DNA from: Camarhynchus parvulus
Lineage: Eukaryota > Chordata > Aves > Passeriformes > Thraupidae
Assembly (NCBI RefSeq): GCF_901933205.1
Contig: NC_044572.1
Coordinates: forward strand, 26,746,501-26,810,500
Reading direction: 5' to 3'
Length of the DNA stretch: 64,000 nucleotides
Within the stretch, counting starts at the first letter, position 1. Each line of letters starts with the position of its first letter. The notes beneath the pieces were generated by a model. That model searched no databases and had not been told where the DNA came from. It worked only from the letters and a program-made list of their open reading frames with translations. Shown piece after piece: positions 1 through 13,266 of the stretch. The position numbers were made by a program, and so were the translations under genes.

Positions 1-330
1 AACACCTCCTGGTGCCCCCCACCACCCTTCCATCCTGAGGGGTCAGGCCTACCTCTGTCGGGCCGCAGGTTTCTCCTCCCCCACCCAGCTCGAAGCCGGG
101 CAGGGGAGGCCTTGCCTCTTTGCTGGCCGGAAATCAAAGAGAGAGCCCAAGGGAGTGCTCTGCTTCTAACCCCTGTGTTCTCAGAGGCGCATCCACCCTC
201 AGTGGCCAAGCCTGGTGTCAATTTAAAATCTGAACACCTATTGGCCTCTGGCCACTCCATTCCCAGAAAACCTGCTTCCTGTAAACCCACGACAATATTG
301 CTTTCTAGTTCAGATGAAAATTAGAATTAA
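1..330. other. GC-rich, CpG-containing edge segment, unidentified
   Basis: The first 120 bases are about two-thirds G+C by direct count, whereas most of the window is strongly AT-rich. CpG dinucleotides recur here (near 59, 64, 91, 97, 127 and 188), and they are rare elsewhere. A 70-codon open frame runs through 112-324 on the plus strand, but its product resembles nothing I know. The segment fades into ordinary AT-rich DNA after about 300. It could be the end of a transposable element or LTR, the edge of a CpG-rich regulatory region, or the tail of an exon lying to the left. The window edge prevents a choice. Confidence 0.4.
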
Positions 331-3300
331 GTATCTATGAATATAGGAAGAAATGCAAATTTTACATGGGCAATTCAGGGATCATTTCTCTTTTTTTTTT
401 TTTTACTATAAATAATTCTTCAAAGACATCTTATTATAAAGGCCCAATCCACAGAGAACATTGCCTGATTTCCTATAGTGACCAAATATATTTTACTACA
501 AAATTTTTTTTCAAGTGTTTCTCCTGCATTCACAGACTAAACGCATCAATAAATAGTCATTCTGAGCTACGATGCTAAGCTCTGAAAAATTTAAATGCAA
601 AATCTTTGTTGCTAGAAGAATGCTAAAGTAGTTAATAAAATTTTCTGCAGAGATTCTTCTACCAAAATTATTAATGTGAACCAAAAAGTAGGAATACAAA
701 AATGGGGCAGAATCTCAAATAATTATGAATGCTTAAGAGCATTATTCTTTCCTCTTGTAAACTTTATATTTTGCTTGAACTATACCTGACTGATTTAGCT
801 GAGAAAACAAATAAGAAAACCAATAGCATAACCAGTGGACTGCATTAAGAATATAGTATTGCAGCAAACAAGTAGCTGCTTTTTTATTACCTGATACATC
901 TAAATTATTAGCTTGAAACAATCAAAATAATTCTTTGGGATTGAAGCAATATTTATTTAGAGTTCTGATGTGTGTTAGAAGTTATATTATCTGAAAAACA
1001 CATCTTGGTCTAGCTGAATAATATGAAGTGTCATTATATGTGAATTTTGTGAAACATTTACCTCAGGTTTCAATAGAATTATTATATTCAAAGTTAAAGA
1101 CTATGAAGAGGGCATATTGGAAGAATATAAAACTCTACAACTTGTAAAGTATTTCCATTATCTACACATATTTCAGAATTTTTAGAGCCAAATAATGTCT
1201 ATTCCCAGACTGCAGCTGAAAGCAATGTTCCCTGCCATTTCCAGTCAAAGCAGATTTGGTTCCAGTGTAGTTTTCAGGCAGCACAAACCCTCCAGTAGAT
1301 GCATGTGCACACATTTTAGCAGAATAAAGAGCAAAACAAAAGCAAGCAAAACAGTGGATAGATAATCCTGAAATAAAAAAAATATGTTACTGAAAAAATA
1401 ATGTGCAGCTTTTCCTCACCTCATAAAATGATGGTCTTCATTGTTTTCCAACAATTTTTGCAATGCATTTTATGGATGTCAGTTACACAAATCTTGGGGA
1501 CCTAATCCGGATAAAGTTATAACTAAGCTTTCCTGGCCCTCAGGCGCCTAAGCCTTGGCAGTCTCCTGCTGTTTGCTATCAATGCAAAAACCTGCATTAC
1601 TTCTGTGTCCCACGAGGGCTATTTAGTATTCAGTATTGTGCGTTTTTATTCTGCCTTCAAAGGTTTTTCATTTCATTTTATGTAGTTAGACTGTACTGTA
1701 AGTGGCTGATATCACAACTTTGCTTGTCTCAGGTGGTTTTTTAAACGTATAATAGAGCTTCACCCACCAGCATCACTGTAGTTAATATTTCCACGTTAAG
1801 CTCCTACACTCAGTATTTAACAACACGGCTGAAAAAATCTCAGCGGTGAAAGCTGACACTGAAAATGAGTTAATAGGCAAGAAAGTCTGATGGTTTCTCT
1901 GAAAATACATTAAATCCAGTGCAGGTTGATATGTATTAGTTTTCGGAATGCCTTTTTTGTTGAAGTACATCTGGGAAAGGTTTCATACAATTGTCACTTT
2001 AGCTTTATGACTACTGCAGGCCTCATTATACAGAACTTCTAAATTATATTAAATGTTGCCACACCTTATGTATGTGTTTTGTATCCTAAGTGGAATTAAA
2101 AATGATTGGTCATAAAATGATAAACACATAGTTTAGAATATTAGCTGGTTTTATATACCAATTAAAACTTAGAATTAGGTGGTTTACCTTTATATAACAC
2201 ACATATACATGCAAAGATGGTGGTCTCCATTAAGAAATTAGCATTTATCAATAGTAGCTGCATCACAGTAAATTAGCAACATAAATTAATGGTTTTTATT
2301 ACAGGAAAATACTATGGCATCTCAGACTTCATGGGGATAACATTTATCAGACTCTGGCTTTTCATTGCTGATGTCTTGTAATATTGCACACAATCTAGGG
2401 AGGACAAACAAAAATTTGACAAAAAAATTGTAATAAAAGAAGATCTGATTTTTTCCTAGTTTACTCAGCCTTAATTACTAGTTGAAATACGAGAGTTTCA
2501 GGGCAGAACTCAAAAAAGCATTCCACTTCTCTCCTTTCTGATTATGCATCTAGATTTGCATAGACTCTTGGAATTTTTGAGAATCAATAGTGCCTTGTAA
2601 TTTAATTCTTTACTTAAATTAAAACTAGGAGAAGCTAAGATAGCTTCTTTGCATCTCTGTGTTCCCATCTTTCATCTCTAAGATTAGAATTTTTTGAGGT
2701 TAGAATTTTTGCAGATCATCCAAGAAATTAACACAAATCAAAATTAGTATCCCAATAAACTTCATTTTAGTGTTCAATAATTGTAATTTCATCTTAAGTT
2801 GTTAAGTCAAAACTGACACTAAATAGGTGAGTGAAATAGCCATTGAATTTCACTGTTTTCAATCTCAAGAAAATCTAATTACTCCTTGTGCTGAGGTGTC
2901 AAATAGTGAAGGTTTGACTGAACTCCAGTAAAGTTATCTTTGGTAAGCATTGGTGAGTGATATCACCAGCACATTCTCTCCAGAGGTTTATTTATTTAGT
3001 CAAAGTCATTTCAGCAACTTTATCCTGTAGATGACAAAGAAGTTTTTCTGAATGGATATTTGGTCTTAGTGTTGGGTTTCCTTGAAGATACCACAAATGC
3101 TTTTCTATTTTACCTAAGTCATTTGAATTCATAGCAGGCAGTTACAGTAAGAACCAACTCAAATCTTTGCAAGTCTTTCCTTCAAGAAAGGAAATCACTC
3201 ACAAAAGCTTTACAGTAAGAGCTAAGATGTTCCAGAGCTTTGGGTCCTGCTTGCAGGGAGGGGTAGTTTTTGTGTCCTTTTCACTGGAGAGCTAAACTGT

Positions 3301-6300
3301 TGACATGTGGAGTGCTGTGGTTTACCACTTTAGCTGCAAGACAAATTCTAGAGGCACAGGCTGTTGGACTACGTCGAAGTTAGTTTCACTTGACATTAAT
3401 TAAATATTGGACCATAAAACAAAGTCAGTAAGTCAAGTTACTAACAGGTTTCCAAAGAGCTGCAGAAGAAAATGTATTTTTAGAAGTAAATGATCACCAT
3501 TCTGGTATATGTATAAAGTGTCACTTTATCTTAATTGACTACCATGGCACTTAATATCCAAATGCATCAAGTGAATTACCAAATTTACAAGGTACCAATC
3601 ATTTTAAGGTAAGTAGATTGGGATAATGAACTATTAAGGACAAAATTTCAAATTTAGTTTTTGATAATTTTAAATGCTTATATATTGAGTCAAAAGACTG
3701 CTGCAGAGATAAAGGATAAATTTTTTCCTTATGTTGAGTACAATGTCCCAACAGTAAGAATTTTAGACCAAGTCCTGAAATGAGAAGAGACTTTTGCATG
3801 GTTGCTAGTGTTTCTTAAGAACATTTGGGAAAAATGGCTAAGAATGAAAGAAAAAAAAGAATTAAGCAGTGCCAAGCCTTCAGTCATACAGAAAAATGGA
3901 GGAACTGAGCTGTCAGTTAAAGATTATATGTCCTGTTCTTGTACCCATAATATTTGAAAATTTCTTCCTTTTTGGAGACTGCCTAGTAGCTACTCCACGT
4001 CACTGAAAGAACTTCTGAGTAGTTCTAAAATTCTAATAAATGTTTTACTCCTTTTTCATGTTATTTTTAGTTTAAGGTTTTGTGGTTTTACATATTTAAT
4101 TGTACTTCATAAAAGCTTAGATAGTGATCCAATTTTAAAATAATAAAAGGGAAAACATGAAGGATCTCCTTTAAATATACTGATTTTAAAAATGTTTAGA
4201 ATTATTTATTTTTTTAATTAATTAGGTGGAAACAGGAGATTTCACTGGGATTATTTTATTAGTTTCTTCCAATGAATTTTTGATAAAGGAATTATTAGTC
4301 TAACAGGGGGGAGAGGGGGAAGGACGAAGCATCTATACCTAAAACTGCAATATAAATGGAATGATAAACCATGAAAAAGAGGATTATTTTGTTCTAAAAA
4401 TGCCAGAGCAGTAAATTTTGACATTAGTGAATTAGTATTTCCACCCATATGTTTCTCTCCAACAACATTCTGGTATGCTGGCATTCACAGCCTATTCTGT
4501 TTATGATGTGATCACAGGCTGAGCAAATATGCTTCTTTCAAAGTGCCACTGTCTGGATTCTTTCCAGCTTCAGTGGTTCTAGGAGAGAAGCAGACACTAC
4601 AGGGACCCTGAGCAGGGCTGCAGCTAAGTGCCAAGCCTTTGCCCAAAGGACAGGGAAGTGTTCTTTTGATCCAGTTTCTGCATGAACTTAGAGGAAAATG
4701 GGCATGTGATTGACTTAGTGGGTTTCCTGTCATTCACTATGGGATTCACCTTCGTGTCGTTTCCTAAATCTTTGATGTGAATAACATTGTGTAGTTTCAA
4801 TCTGTGGTTTTGCAAATGGATTTTGAAACCTGAATTCTAATGGCAAATGAAGGCACATAGCACGAAACAATGGATCCATTTCACATGCACTTTTTTTTAA
4901 GAAAATGAAATGTTTCTTTTGTGCATATGGCAACTTGGACTGCTTCTTCACATGCTTTTGAATGCATTTGTGTTGCATTTTTTTTTTTAACTACTGATAA
5001 AAAGGTTTTTTGAAGCAAGGGTGAGTCAAAGGATCACATTTAAAAGGGCAAGGTAATGCAGCAGCTTATCAGGAAGTCAAATACATGACAGCTCTGAAAG
5101 TAAATGCAAAGCTGCCAACATTGTCTGGGGAGTGAGTCAAGGAGCCAGACACTACCAAAAAAGAAATCCTCTGCTGTTTGTCATTTTGGGGTCTCATGGA
5201 TGCCATTGAAAGACAAAAAATCCAGTGCTTATTAAAAAACAATATGGTAGACCTCAAATGCCCCTGCTATTCTTGAGGATAATTTTATGCTGAACAGCAA
5301 TGGTGTTAAAAAAATGCACAAGTATCGTATCTGTTAGAACATGGAAATCATGTGAAAATAAAAGCAATTTTCAAATTCGTCTTCTTTGCTACATTTGGGA
5401 ATCAGATAAGTTCAGATGTAGCTCAAGATCCAGAGCAGAGGACGAGCTAAGCTAAAAGCAGAGTTTCACTAAATCCAGCCTCCAATACTAGCTTTTGATT
5501 CAGACTGTTCCTGCATCAGATAAATTTTAAAGAAAGAGAGTTACATAGCAAAGGGTCCTGCAAAAAGGCCCCAAATTTAATAAATTTTATTTACCTTTTA
5601 TTTAGTGTTGAGACACAAGTCCTGGACTAGATATTCTTTTAATCAAAGATTCATAAGATTAACCTTGATTTCTGTTATTTATCTGGGGTTTTTTTCCAAA
5701 TTTTCTTCTCCCTTCATTTTAAGACTTGCTTGTTATAATACATTTGTCTTGCTTAATATTCAATTGCATTAGTAACTGGACCAGATAAATTTCCTGTACT
5801 TTTTCTCTAAATACTTATTTCCTTAAAGTTAATATCAATGTACTCTTAAAGTGCTGATGTCTTGTATATTAGAGGTGAATTTTGTTCAGAACTATTAGCA
5901 GAATTTACCAGAGAAGTGTTTTAAAACTTCTTTAAAATTTTTCTACTATTATGGATAAACAGTGGAATAGAAGAATATAATGTATAGACAATTATCATAA
6001 ATATCTGAAATTATTGACACTATGCTGGAATAGCACCTGGGAAGTATGAACCAGTACAGATAAAACTGAATTTCTGAGTCTGCATTTAATTTTAAAATAC
6101 CTTACACCACTATGCCTCTTAGTGTCATATTTTCTCTTGAGGGGGCTAATAAAATTTTTCCAGTGGTTTTGTGTAAAGATTATTAATGTGATAGCTCATT
6201 TTCACTTTACTACATTATTTGAAGAGTATGAAGATAATTTTAATAGATTTTTAGAAATTTCTGTATTTGTCTTTAAACACAGGGAAGTTCTTTGAATTTT

Positions 6301-7260
6301 AGATAGATGATGAACAGAATTCAAGACAACTAGAAACAGGGAAAGAGAGGGCAAATAGTGCCATTCCTCATTATGTGACACAAAAGCACATTTCCATATT
6401 CCACTACTACCAGATTCCTCTGAACACCAAAATTAGAGTGCAGATAAGATTTCTAACTACCAAAATATAAGGCATTGAAAGAAGCAGTGATGTTCTGAAG
6501 GAGAAAGACCTTGCTTTTAAGCAAAGAAAATCTTCCTCACCTACACAAGAATTACTCAGTGTATTTTTTTTCCAGTAAAATCACATCTTAAATAATGCTT
6601 CATTTTTAACTTATGCTAATTTTCTGATACATTGGAAAGACTTTAGAATGTTTATTTGTTCTCAATGCATTCATTATTTTTGTTCAGGGAGCAGTGTTCT
6701 AAACATCATACTGACTAGTTATTTCTTTATCATGAGCATCAACAGGGCTTTTCTGAATTCTTACAGTTTAAAAGCTTTATCTTCAGAGACCAGAAGAATT
6801 GTGGCAGGAAGCAGAACCCTATCCCCCAATAGGTAAGAAGTGAAATTTTAATGTGTTACCATTATTTTGCATTTTTTTCTGGGTCTGTCATCTAAAATGG
6901 CTGAAAATAAATAATGCTGAGATCAATTTCAGTAGAGAGGTATGAATCCAGAAAGTGAGTTTGCAAGTAGCAGGAAAAACTGGTACAGAAAACTGGAGCA
7001 CATCCCACTGTGAGTAATGAATTGTGAAAAATATGTTCAGTTACAGTTGAACATCAGCCAGTTACAATTTAACTCTCTTCATAGTATCAGGATCTTTTCC
7101 TCATTGCACTCTCTTTATCTTGAAAGAAATTGCATGATTTTATGTTTTGTTCCTGAACTGCACAATTTTGCAGTAATGCAAAACCAAGCTCTAAGCATAC
7201 ATTTTAGTTTAACTTACTGATACTGCTAAACTGGTGCTGGCGCTGCTAAAATCTCCCCTT
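331..7260. other. AT-rich non-coding DNA, nothing recognised
   Basis: No frame longer than about 80 codons, no recognisable repeat and no RNA gene was found in this stretch. A run of 14 T lies at 391-404. The segment around 5,000-5,250 is a little richer in mixed, non-repetitive sequence but has no clear signal. All short open frames here have random-looking products. I read this as intergenic or intronic single-copy DNA. Confidence 0.6.
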
Positions 7261-7440
7261 TAAATCAGTGTGAAAAATAGACTGTGACTGCAGACCCATC
7301 CTTCAAGCCTGCAGGTAAGAATGTTAATATGTCAATAACAGGTCTACACTGGCTCATATAACGTCCCATTGTGCCTCAAAATTCTGTACATCTGTGGCAA
7401 ACAGAACTCATTTACTCATTTTGATTTCTGTTTCTCCTAG

Positions 7441-7467
7441 ACCTTTGAGAGAGCAGAAGATGGCACA
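7441..7467 (+). other. candidate 27-base microexon (splice signals only)
   Basis: A pyrimidine-rich stretch ending in TTTCTCCTAG (7,431-7,440) forms a good 3' splice site. A donor reading ACA|GTGAGTG begins at 7,468. The 27 bases between are exactly nine codons and open, reading TFERAEDGT. Microexons of this size are common in vertebrate neuronal genes, but I do not recognise the peptide. No neighbouring exon of the same gene is visible. A weaker exon-like segment lies just upstream (about 7,268-7,314, with donor GCAG|GTAAGA). Such matches also arise by chance in 64 kb of DNA, so this is a hypothesis. Confidence 0.18.
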
Positions 7468-7781
7468 GTGAGTGAAATTTTAGATTTTACAAGTGTTGGA
7501 TGTGTTACATCAACACTTTATGCACCTGTAAAAAGGATTTTTACTGTCTGAGAGATTGTCTTCAGATAAAAATATGCAATTTCAAAAGGATAAGACTTTA
7601 CATTTCTTTCCAAAATTTCTAAATCAAACACTTATTCAAGAGCCTCCCTAAGTGTCCGCACAGAAGTCAGGATCTATAAAGATCCACTGTGACACCCATG
7701 ACACAAGTTGCAGCTTCTCTGAATCTGTAAGGGAAATGACCAAGAGCAGGAGTGGTCTCTCTTTTCCTCACAATAAGCCAC

Positions 7782-8000
7782 TGACCCAACAAAGTACAAA
7801 AAAACCAAAAAAAAAAACCAAAAAAAAAACCCCAAAAAAACAACCAACAAAAAAAAAGAGCAACAAAAAAACCCAACCAAACAAACAAAAATAACAACAA
7901 AAAAACCAAAAAAAAACCCAACAGAAAACAAAACAAAACAACAATAACAACAACAAAACAACAAAACCAAAACAACCCACAAAAAAACCCAACAAAAAAA
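7782..8000 (+). repeat. A/C-only low-complexity tract, (CAAAA)n-like
   Basis: The plus strand here is almost purely A and C: runs of 3-11 A separated by one to four C, with only four G and two T in about 220 bases. The complementary strand is T/G-only. Three overlapping minus-strand frames of about 75-102 codons exist only because T/G codons (Phe, Leu, Val, Gly, Cys, Trp) contain no stops; they are not genes. The tract looks like an expanded and decayed A-rich simple repeat, perhaps grown from a retroposon tail, although I see no retroposon body next to it. Confidence 0.9.
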
Positions 8001-11000
8001 GTCTCCTAAAGATACAGGATTATCTTTCCTTTGGAAGAAAGGAGAAACTTAGCTTCTTGTTTTTATCTTTGAATAAGAGGGTAATATTTCCTCAGCTTTG
8101 ATGGAGACTAAAGCCTTTCTAATAGAATGATATTTCAAAGGATGCACAGCCATCTCCTGGCTTACCAAGATTTACAGATGACTGTATTTTATTCATACTT
8201 TGAAGTAAGTAACAAGAGAAAAACAAAACAAAACAAAACTGAACAAAAGCAGTATGAATAAAGAAAGCTCTTGCAAATCCCAGAATGGGCTTGGAATCGG
8301 CGCTTAACACTGCCTAGACTCTGTTTTTAAGCCACCTTGAGCCTTACAGCTAGTTGAAATAAGTGGAATGGAGAGAGAAAAATCTGGTAGGGACAGGAAG
8401 ATTGAGCAGGGTATGGAAATTCAAGTAAGTAGATAATCAGAAAAATATTTATCGAAGAGTGCAAAATCTAAGGATATGATGACTGCTTGAGAATTTGATT
8501 TAACAGTGTCTTTGAAGAAGCATTGCTTTCCTGAACTGACTGAATATATCTATATATAAGACATGGTATTTTAATATCCTCTGAGATTTAAGTAAACACA
8601 CGGGCTTATTTCAAATTTTGACGTTTTAGAAAAGTGTCTATGACCAATATGAGAAAACGGTTTCTTCATGCTTTTCTGTGTTCAAAATATATTCTAATGT
8701 AAAAATCCAATAATTTAATTGCAGTAACAAACTCACTGATGTGTGTTTATCTTTCTTTTACACACAGGGATTTACTAAAAATCACCTTATGGAAAAGTAG
8801 TGCTATGTGCTAAAATCCAAACTCAATGGAGCACTACACATAAAAGTTATTAAAATCAAATGGTTCCTTTAAACTTTAAATTCAAACTCAGAGCAGCAGC
8901 TAATCCAAAAGGAAATTAAGTGAAATGTCCTTCTGGGAAATGGTAAAACTAGCGCACCCAGGGAAAGAGTTAAATGATGAATCAAACTAAGAACAATGAA
9001 ATTTCTTGGAAAATGCACATTTTCACAACATGCACACATGCCTGTGTGCACATATCCAAACATTAAACACTCAAATTGCTTAATTATCGTAAAAGAATAC
9101 AGTTCTAAAAATCATGTGAGCACTTTTTATCTCTTCCTTTTTATTGACCTGCCTAAATTCAATGACAAATAGCTATTTTAAACATTTTTCTTATTGATAT
9201 TTTCTCATTGTACAAAATATAAATGTCAAACCTTTAACAGAGCAATCATATTACCAATATATAAATCTGATTTATGTTTTTTAACCTCAAGGTCAAGTGT
9301 TAGGAAAAATCATCCTGCTTCTGACAACCTTTGTAGATCACACACTCAATCAAAGGCACTTGGGTAATTTATATGACATGATGATTAGCCCACAGTTTCT
9401 CCATAAAATCTGAGAGAACATCAAGTCTTCCCAATGTTCAGTTTTGTTCTTGAAGAGGGTCAAAGAATAGGTGGAATTTGTTTAATAGGAACAACCCAAC
9501 ACAGCTAAGCACATATGATACTATAAAGGACTGGGTAAACTTCCTGACTATCCACAGAAATCATCCATCGTGTTTTCAGTGGCTGTGAAAACCAGGCTAT
9601 GTCCCAAAAGGATTTGGACACCTCTACACATGACTGGACCTGCTACTGGTGTGTGGCGTAGACAGCTTTCAGCTACACACATTCCCACCACACCTGTTTC
9701 CTCACCTGAGACCTTGTTTGCTTTCCTATGGAAAAACAGATGCTCTAAAGAATTCCCTCACCATACAAATAATTTTGTCACTTATTTCTTTAGCCCAACA
9801 ACACTAATTTTCACTTGTGGTGATGTTATTCAGTATGAACGGCCACTTCTCTAAACGCAGGCTTCACTCCCAAAACAAAGAGCTGCAATCATAAATGTTT
9901 TTGCTCTTTAAAATCTGAATATTTAATAAATTAATCTAGAGGTTTTTGCACCAAGAGATTATGAATTCATTATCCTAAAGCAGATTTTATCTTCCCTATG
10001 ATTTTTTTTATATAAGGAGATTGTGCTAGAATTTTTGCCAATGAGTAAAGGGAGTGGGTGAATTTAAAGATTGATACATTTCCTCTTCAAGGGAACTTGT
10101 CAAATACTAATACTTGTAAAGTCCTGCAAAGTGCATCTAATGCATCCAATAAAATCAGATCTCTACAATATGTTATTGAGTAATTAGCGCTTAAACCAGA
10201 AGTTCTACCTCTTATTAGTCATCTTTATGCTCAGATTGCATAAGCTAAATTGATTGCTTAAGGATCCACAAATACCATAATCACAAATTTTATGGTTTTA
10301 TGTAGGATATTAGCAAAAAATTGCCTCATTGTCTTCAATGTAAAACAAGATTACTTTTCCCTAAGCAGTAGAAGGTACATAAAATCAAATATGTGAAATC
10401 ATTGATTCCCTAATGCCACTGTTCTCAGTAGAGATAATTGCTTCATTCAGTTCATAAATTCTCTTGCTTGTTTGCATTTGTAGCTCTCCCACAGAACCTC
10501 ACTTCCCTGGTCTAATGTTAGATGTTGGTTCAGCTCTGTTATTTCTGATTGAAATACAGCAAATTGACAGCAGTTAAAGATGGATCCAGCATCATTATTA
10601 CTGGGTTTTGCACAGAGATCAATGAAGATCCAACAGGATTTCAGTAATTTATTTGCTCTCTGATAATGTCTTAATACTCTCTCACCCTTTCAGAGAGCTT
10701 GTCTGATTTATCACTATGCCATAAATGAAATGCCCTATGTTTTCCTACATATATATATTTATTTCTTCTCAAGAGACAGAACATATTAATTCTGAGGGGA
10801 GGTCTGGATAAAAATAGGAAGAATCAGTCATTTCTTCTTATTATTTCATTATATTATGTCTGCATTTGAGAAGCCCCAACTATATAACTGATACAACAGT
10901 AGAATTTACAAAAAGAACCTGGAACACTTTACATATATATAATTATGATTATCACCCCTTTATCTAACAGGTATTTAATCATTACCTGCTCCAACAACAG

Positions 11001-11999
11001 GATAAACTCTGACTTTGTAATCAGTCAACAATATATATTTATTTTTTAATATCAGAGTGATTAATATTAATTTATACTTTGAACTAATTTTTCTTTGGCT
11101 TACTATTAACAAAAAATATCTATCAGCTACTCAGAAATTTGGAGGCCAGATATAAGCTCAATTATATTTCTTTCTACACAGCTGATGTAATTTTCATGCC
11201 CATATAAGAATTTGTGTATTAGAAATGGGCTTATATAGTTCCACTAAGCCTTGTATTTGTGAACTTTTCAGAATCTTGGCAAATAATCCTATTTGCCTTT
11301 TTGTGATCAAGCTGTCATCCAAAAAATGTTTATTTTTAAAAATAATTTATTTTTATTTAGTGAATCAATTGAACTGTTTGCAGCTTATGCTAACATCCAT
11401 ATATCAAAACCTCTTATTGATCTACAACAAAGAAACTCCTCAGTAATCTCCTTTTATGCTGGGGTTATATTGGTATCAGTAAACTTCACTTTTTATTCAA
11501 TGTTTTACAATATACATATGTCAATTTTTTGACCTTTGAGATCAGTCTACATTGGAAAATCACTTTAAATTCCACCATCTCTGTGACACAAAGAACTGCT
11601 CAGACCATTTGATTCACAATGGAATAAAATGGTCATAGTAGTTCCTCTTTGATCTTTTGATCTTCTCAATTCCTTTTCTGGAAAAAAAAAGTAGAACATT
11701 TTAGAAACACAAATAGAATACAAATTGAAATATAAATGTTTAGTTTTCGCATGTCTCTTCTAATTAAATTACATTTGGAGGTCTTTCTCAATGGTAAGAG
11801 GAACTCAAAATCACTAAAAACCTCTTCAGCCAAATTCTGGTCCAGTGAAGTCTTTGTCACAATAAAAAGCAATGTATTTTTATTTTATAATACCTGGCAG
11901 TTTTCTTTAAATTATTGTGCATTCTGACTCATTTTCTTCTCCCAAATGGCTCATCTCACTAGAAAAGTTATACAATTTCATATTTGTAGATTTTAGAGT

Positions 12000-12023
12000 T
12001 TCAGGGATGCTGTTATCCCTGAA
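12000..12023. repeat. small perfect inverted repeat (9-bp stem, 6-base loop)
   Basis: TTCAGGGAT at 12,000-12,008 is followed by the loop GCTGTT and the exact reverse complement ATCCCTGAA at 12,015-12,023. There is no T-run afterwards, and no gene context that would make it a terminator or microRNA precursor. The stem is much too short for a microRNA. It is probably chance. Confidence 0.7.
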
Positions 12024-12672
12024 TCACTTTCCATAATTTCATTTGTATTAATTCAATATAGTTGTTCTTACTTTTCTTCATTTCCCATTTGATAAATGGT
12101 GATATTCAACCAAACTGCAGGGCTCATCATTCACAGGCATAGCTTTTGAGAAGGGCTTCATCAAAGTCAAGTATCTAGCCCAATGTATCAAAAGTGTAGG
12201 CATTTGTGATTTTTCTTGTAAGTTTTCTCTTTACTGCTCTATGACACAAACTAGTCAGCCTTATGGAAGTAAAAGAAGCAGCACTTTCCTAAACAGTGCT
12301 ATTTCACCAAGTTTGCAATGAGCCATCCAGTTCTCTTTGAAGAACGAGGCATACAGATCTGGATGTGTTTCTAAACAAAATTTTCCTTGAATTACTCAAG
12401 AATCTACCCTAATTTGAAAAACAACAATTGTTCAACTTGGGGAATGATTTCCAACAGAAGACTTCTATATTTTTACTGTTTAAATTGAAATATTTTGTTG
12501 CTAGCATTAATTTGAATCCCATGTTTCTCTGGATCAAGTTCAAACAAGATAAGAAAAAAAACCAAATATAAAAACTGAATGAGATATGCTCATTTGGAGA
12601 TAACACAAATACCATATTCAAGTTAAGCTTTTTTACTTAAAATATCTTGGAGTTTGTTTTGGTCTGATTGTT

Positions 12673-12688
12673 TGTGTGTGTGTGCGTG
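12673..12688. repeat. short (TG)n microsatellite
   Basis: TG dinucleotides run for about eight units with one C substitution (GTGTGTGCGTG). This is ordinary simple sequence. Confidence 0.8.
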
Positions 12689-13266
12689 CATGTTGGGGGA
12701 TATGTTGTTTAGAGGTTTTTTTTCCCAATTAAAGAAAATAATATTGCTTGGTTTTGTTTTATATTTTCAATTCTTATGGAACTGAAACCCTAATTATTTA
12801 AACATCTTTGTATCAGTTTTTCTATATTTTCTTAAATTTAGTTTGTTGCTATGTGGAATGAAACTAAAAGTTCTGACATAAAATGCTTCTACTATTTTGC
12901 AGCTTAGAGGATGCTTCTTCACATGATAGATATTAATCCAATATTCATCACAGACCACTTTTTTATTTTGATTAACTCTTATATAACATAGACACTAAAG
13001 ATTCTTCAGTTATCTATATCTATCATTCTTCTTTTGATTTTGATGTACATTTTATTTTTTTTTTAATCTAAATTAGGGTTACCTTATAAATTTGAAAACA
13101 AATATCCAAAATAGATTTTTGGGAAAGAAACCGAAAAATAAAAAAATATTCAGAATTTTTAAGAACCTGAATTGTAAGTGGAATCTGGTAATCTCACAGA
13201 ATCTCGTTTCTGGGAAAGGTAAAGGAGGTTTTGTTAAACTCTTCTGAGAGTGGCAGTGATATGCAG

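Larger units (their letters stand above)
8001..13050. other. AT-rich non-coding DNA, nothing recognised
   Basis: No gene or interspersed repeat is recognisable. Small simple-sequence items are a (CAAAA)n stretch at about 8,217-8,239 and a short TG run at 12,673-12,688. A perfect 9-bp stem with a 6-base loop lies at 12,000-12,023. A 94-codon plus-strand frame at 9,570-9,854 has no recognisable product. The stretch is otherwise typical AT-rich bird intergenic or intronic DNA. Confidence 0.55.

Noticed and set aside
3300..3400. TGTGGTTTACCACTTTAGC at about 3,307, faintly like the reverse end of an ERVL LTR
   Set aside because: The similarity is limited to about 25 bases and no further LTR landmarks follow in the expected order.
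7667..7995. Overlapping minus-strand frames of 75-102 codons rich in Phe, Leu, Val and Cys, suggestive of membrane segments
   Set aside because: They are the T/G-only complement of the A/C tract, which cannot contain stop codons in most frames. The hydrophobicity is a composition artefact.
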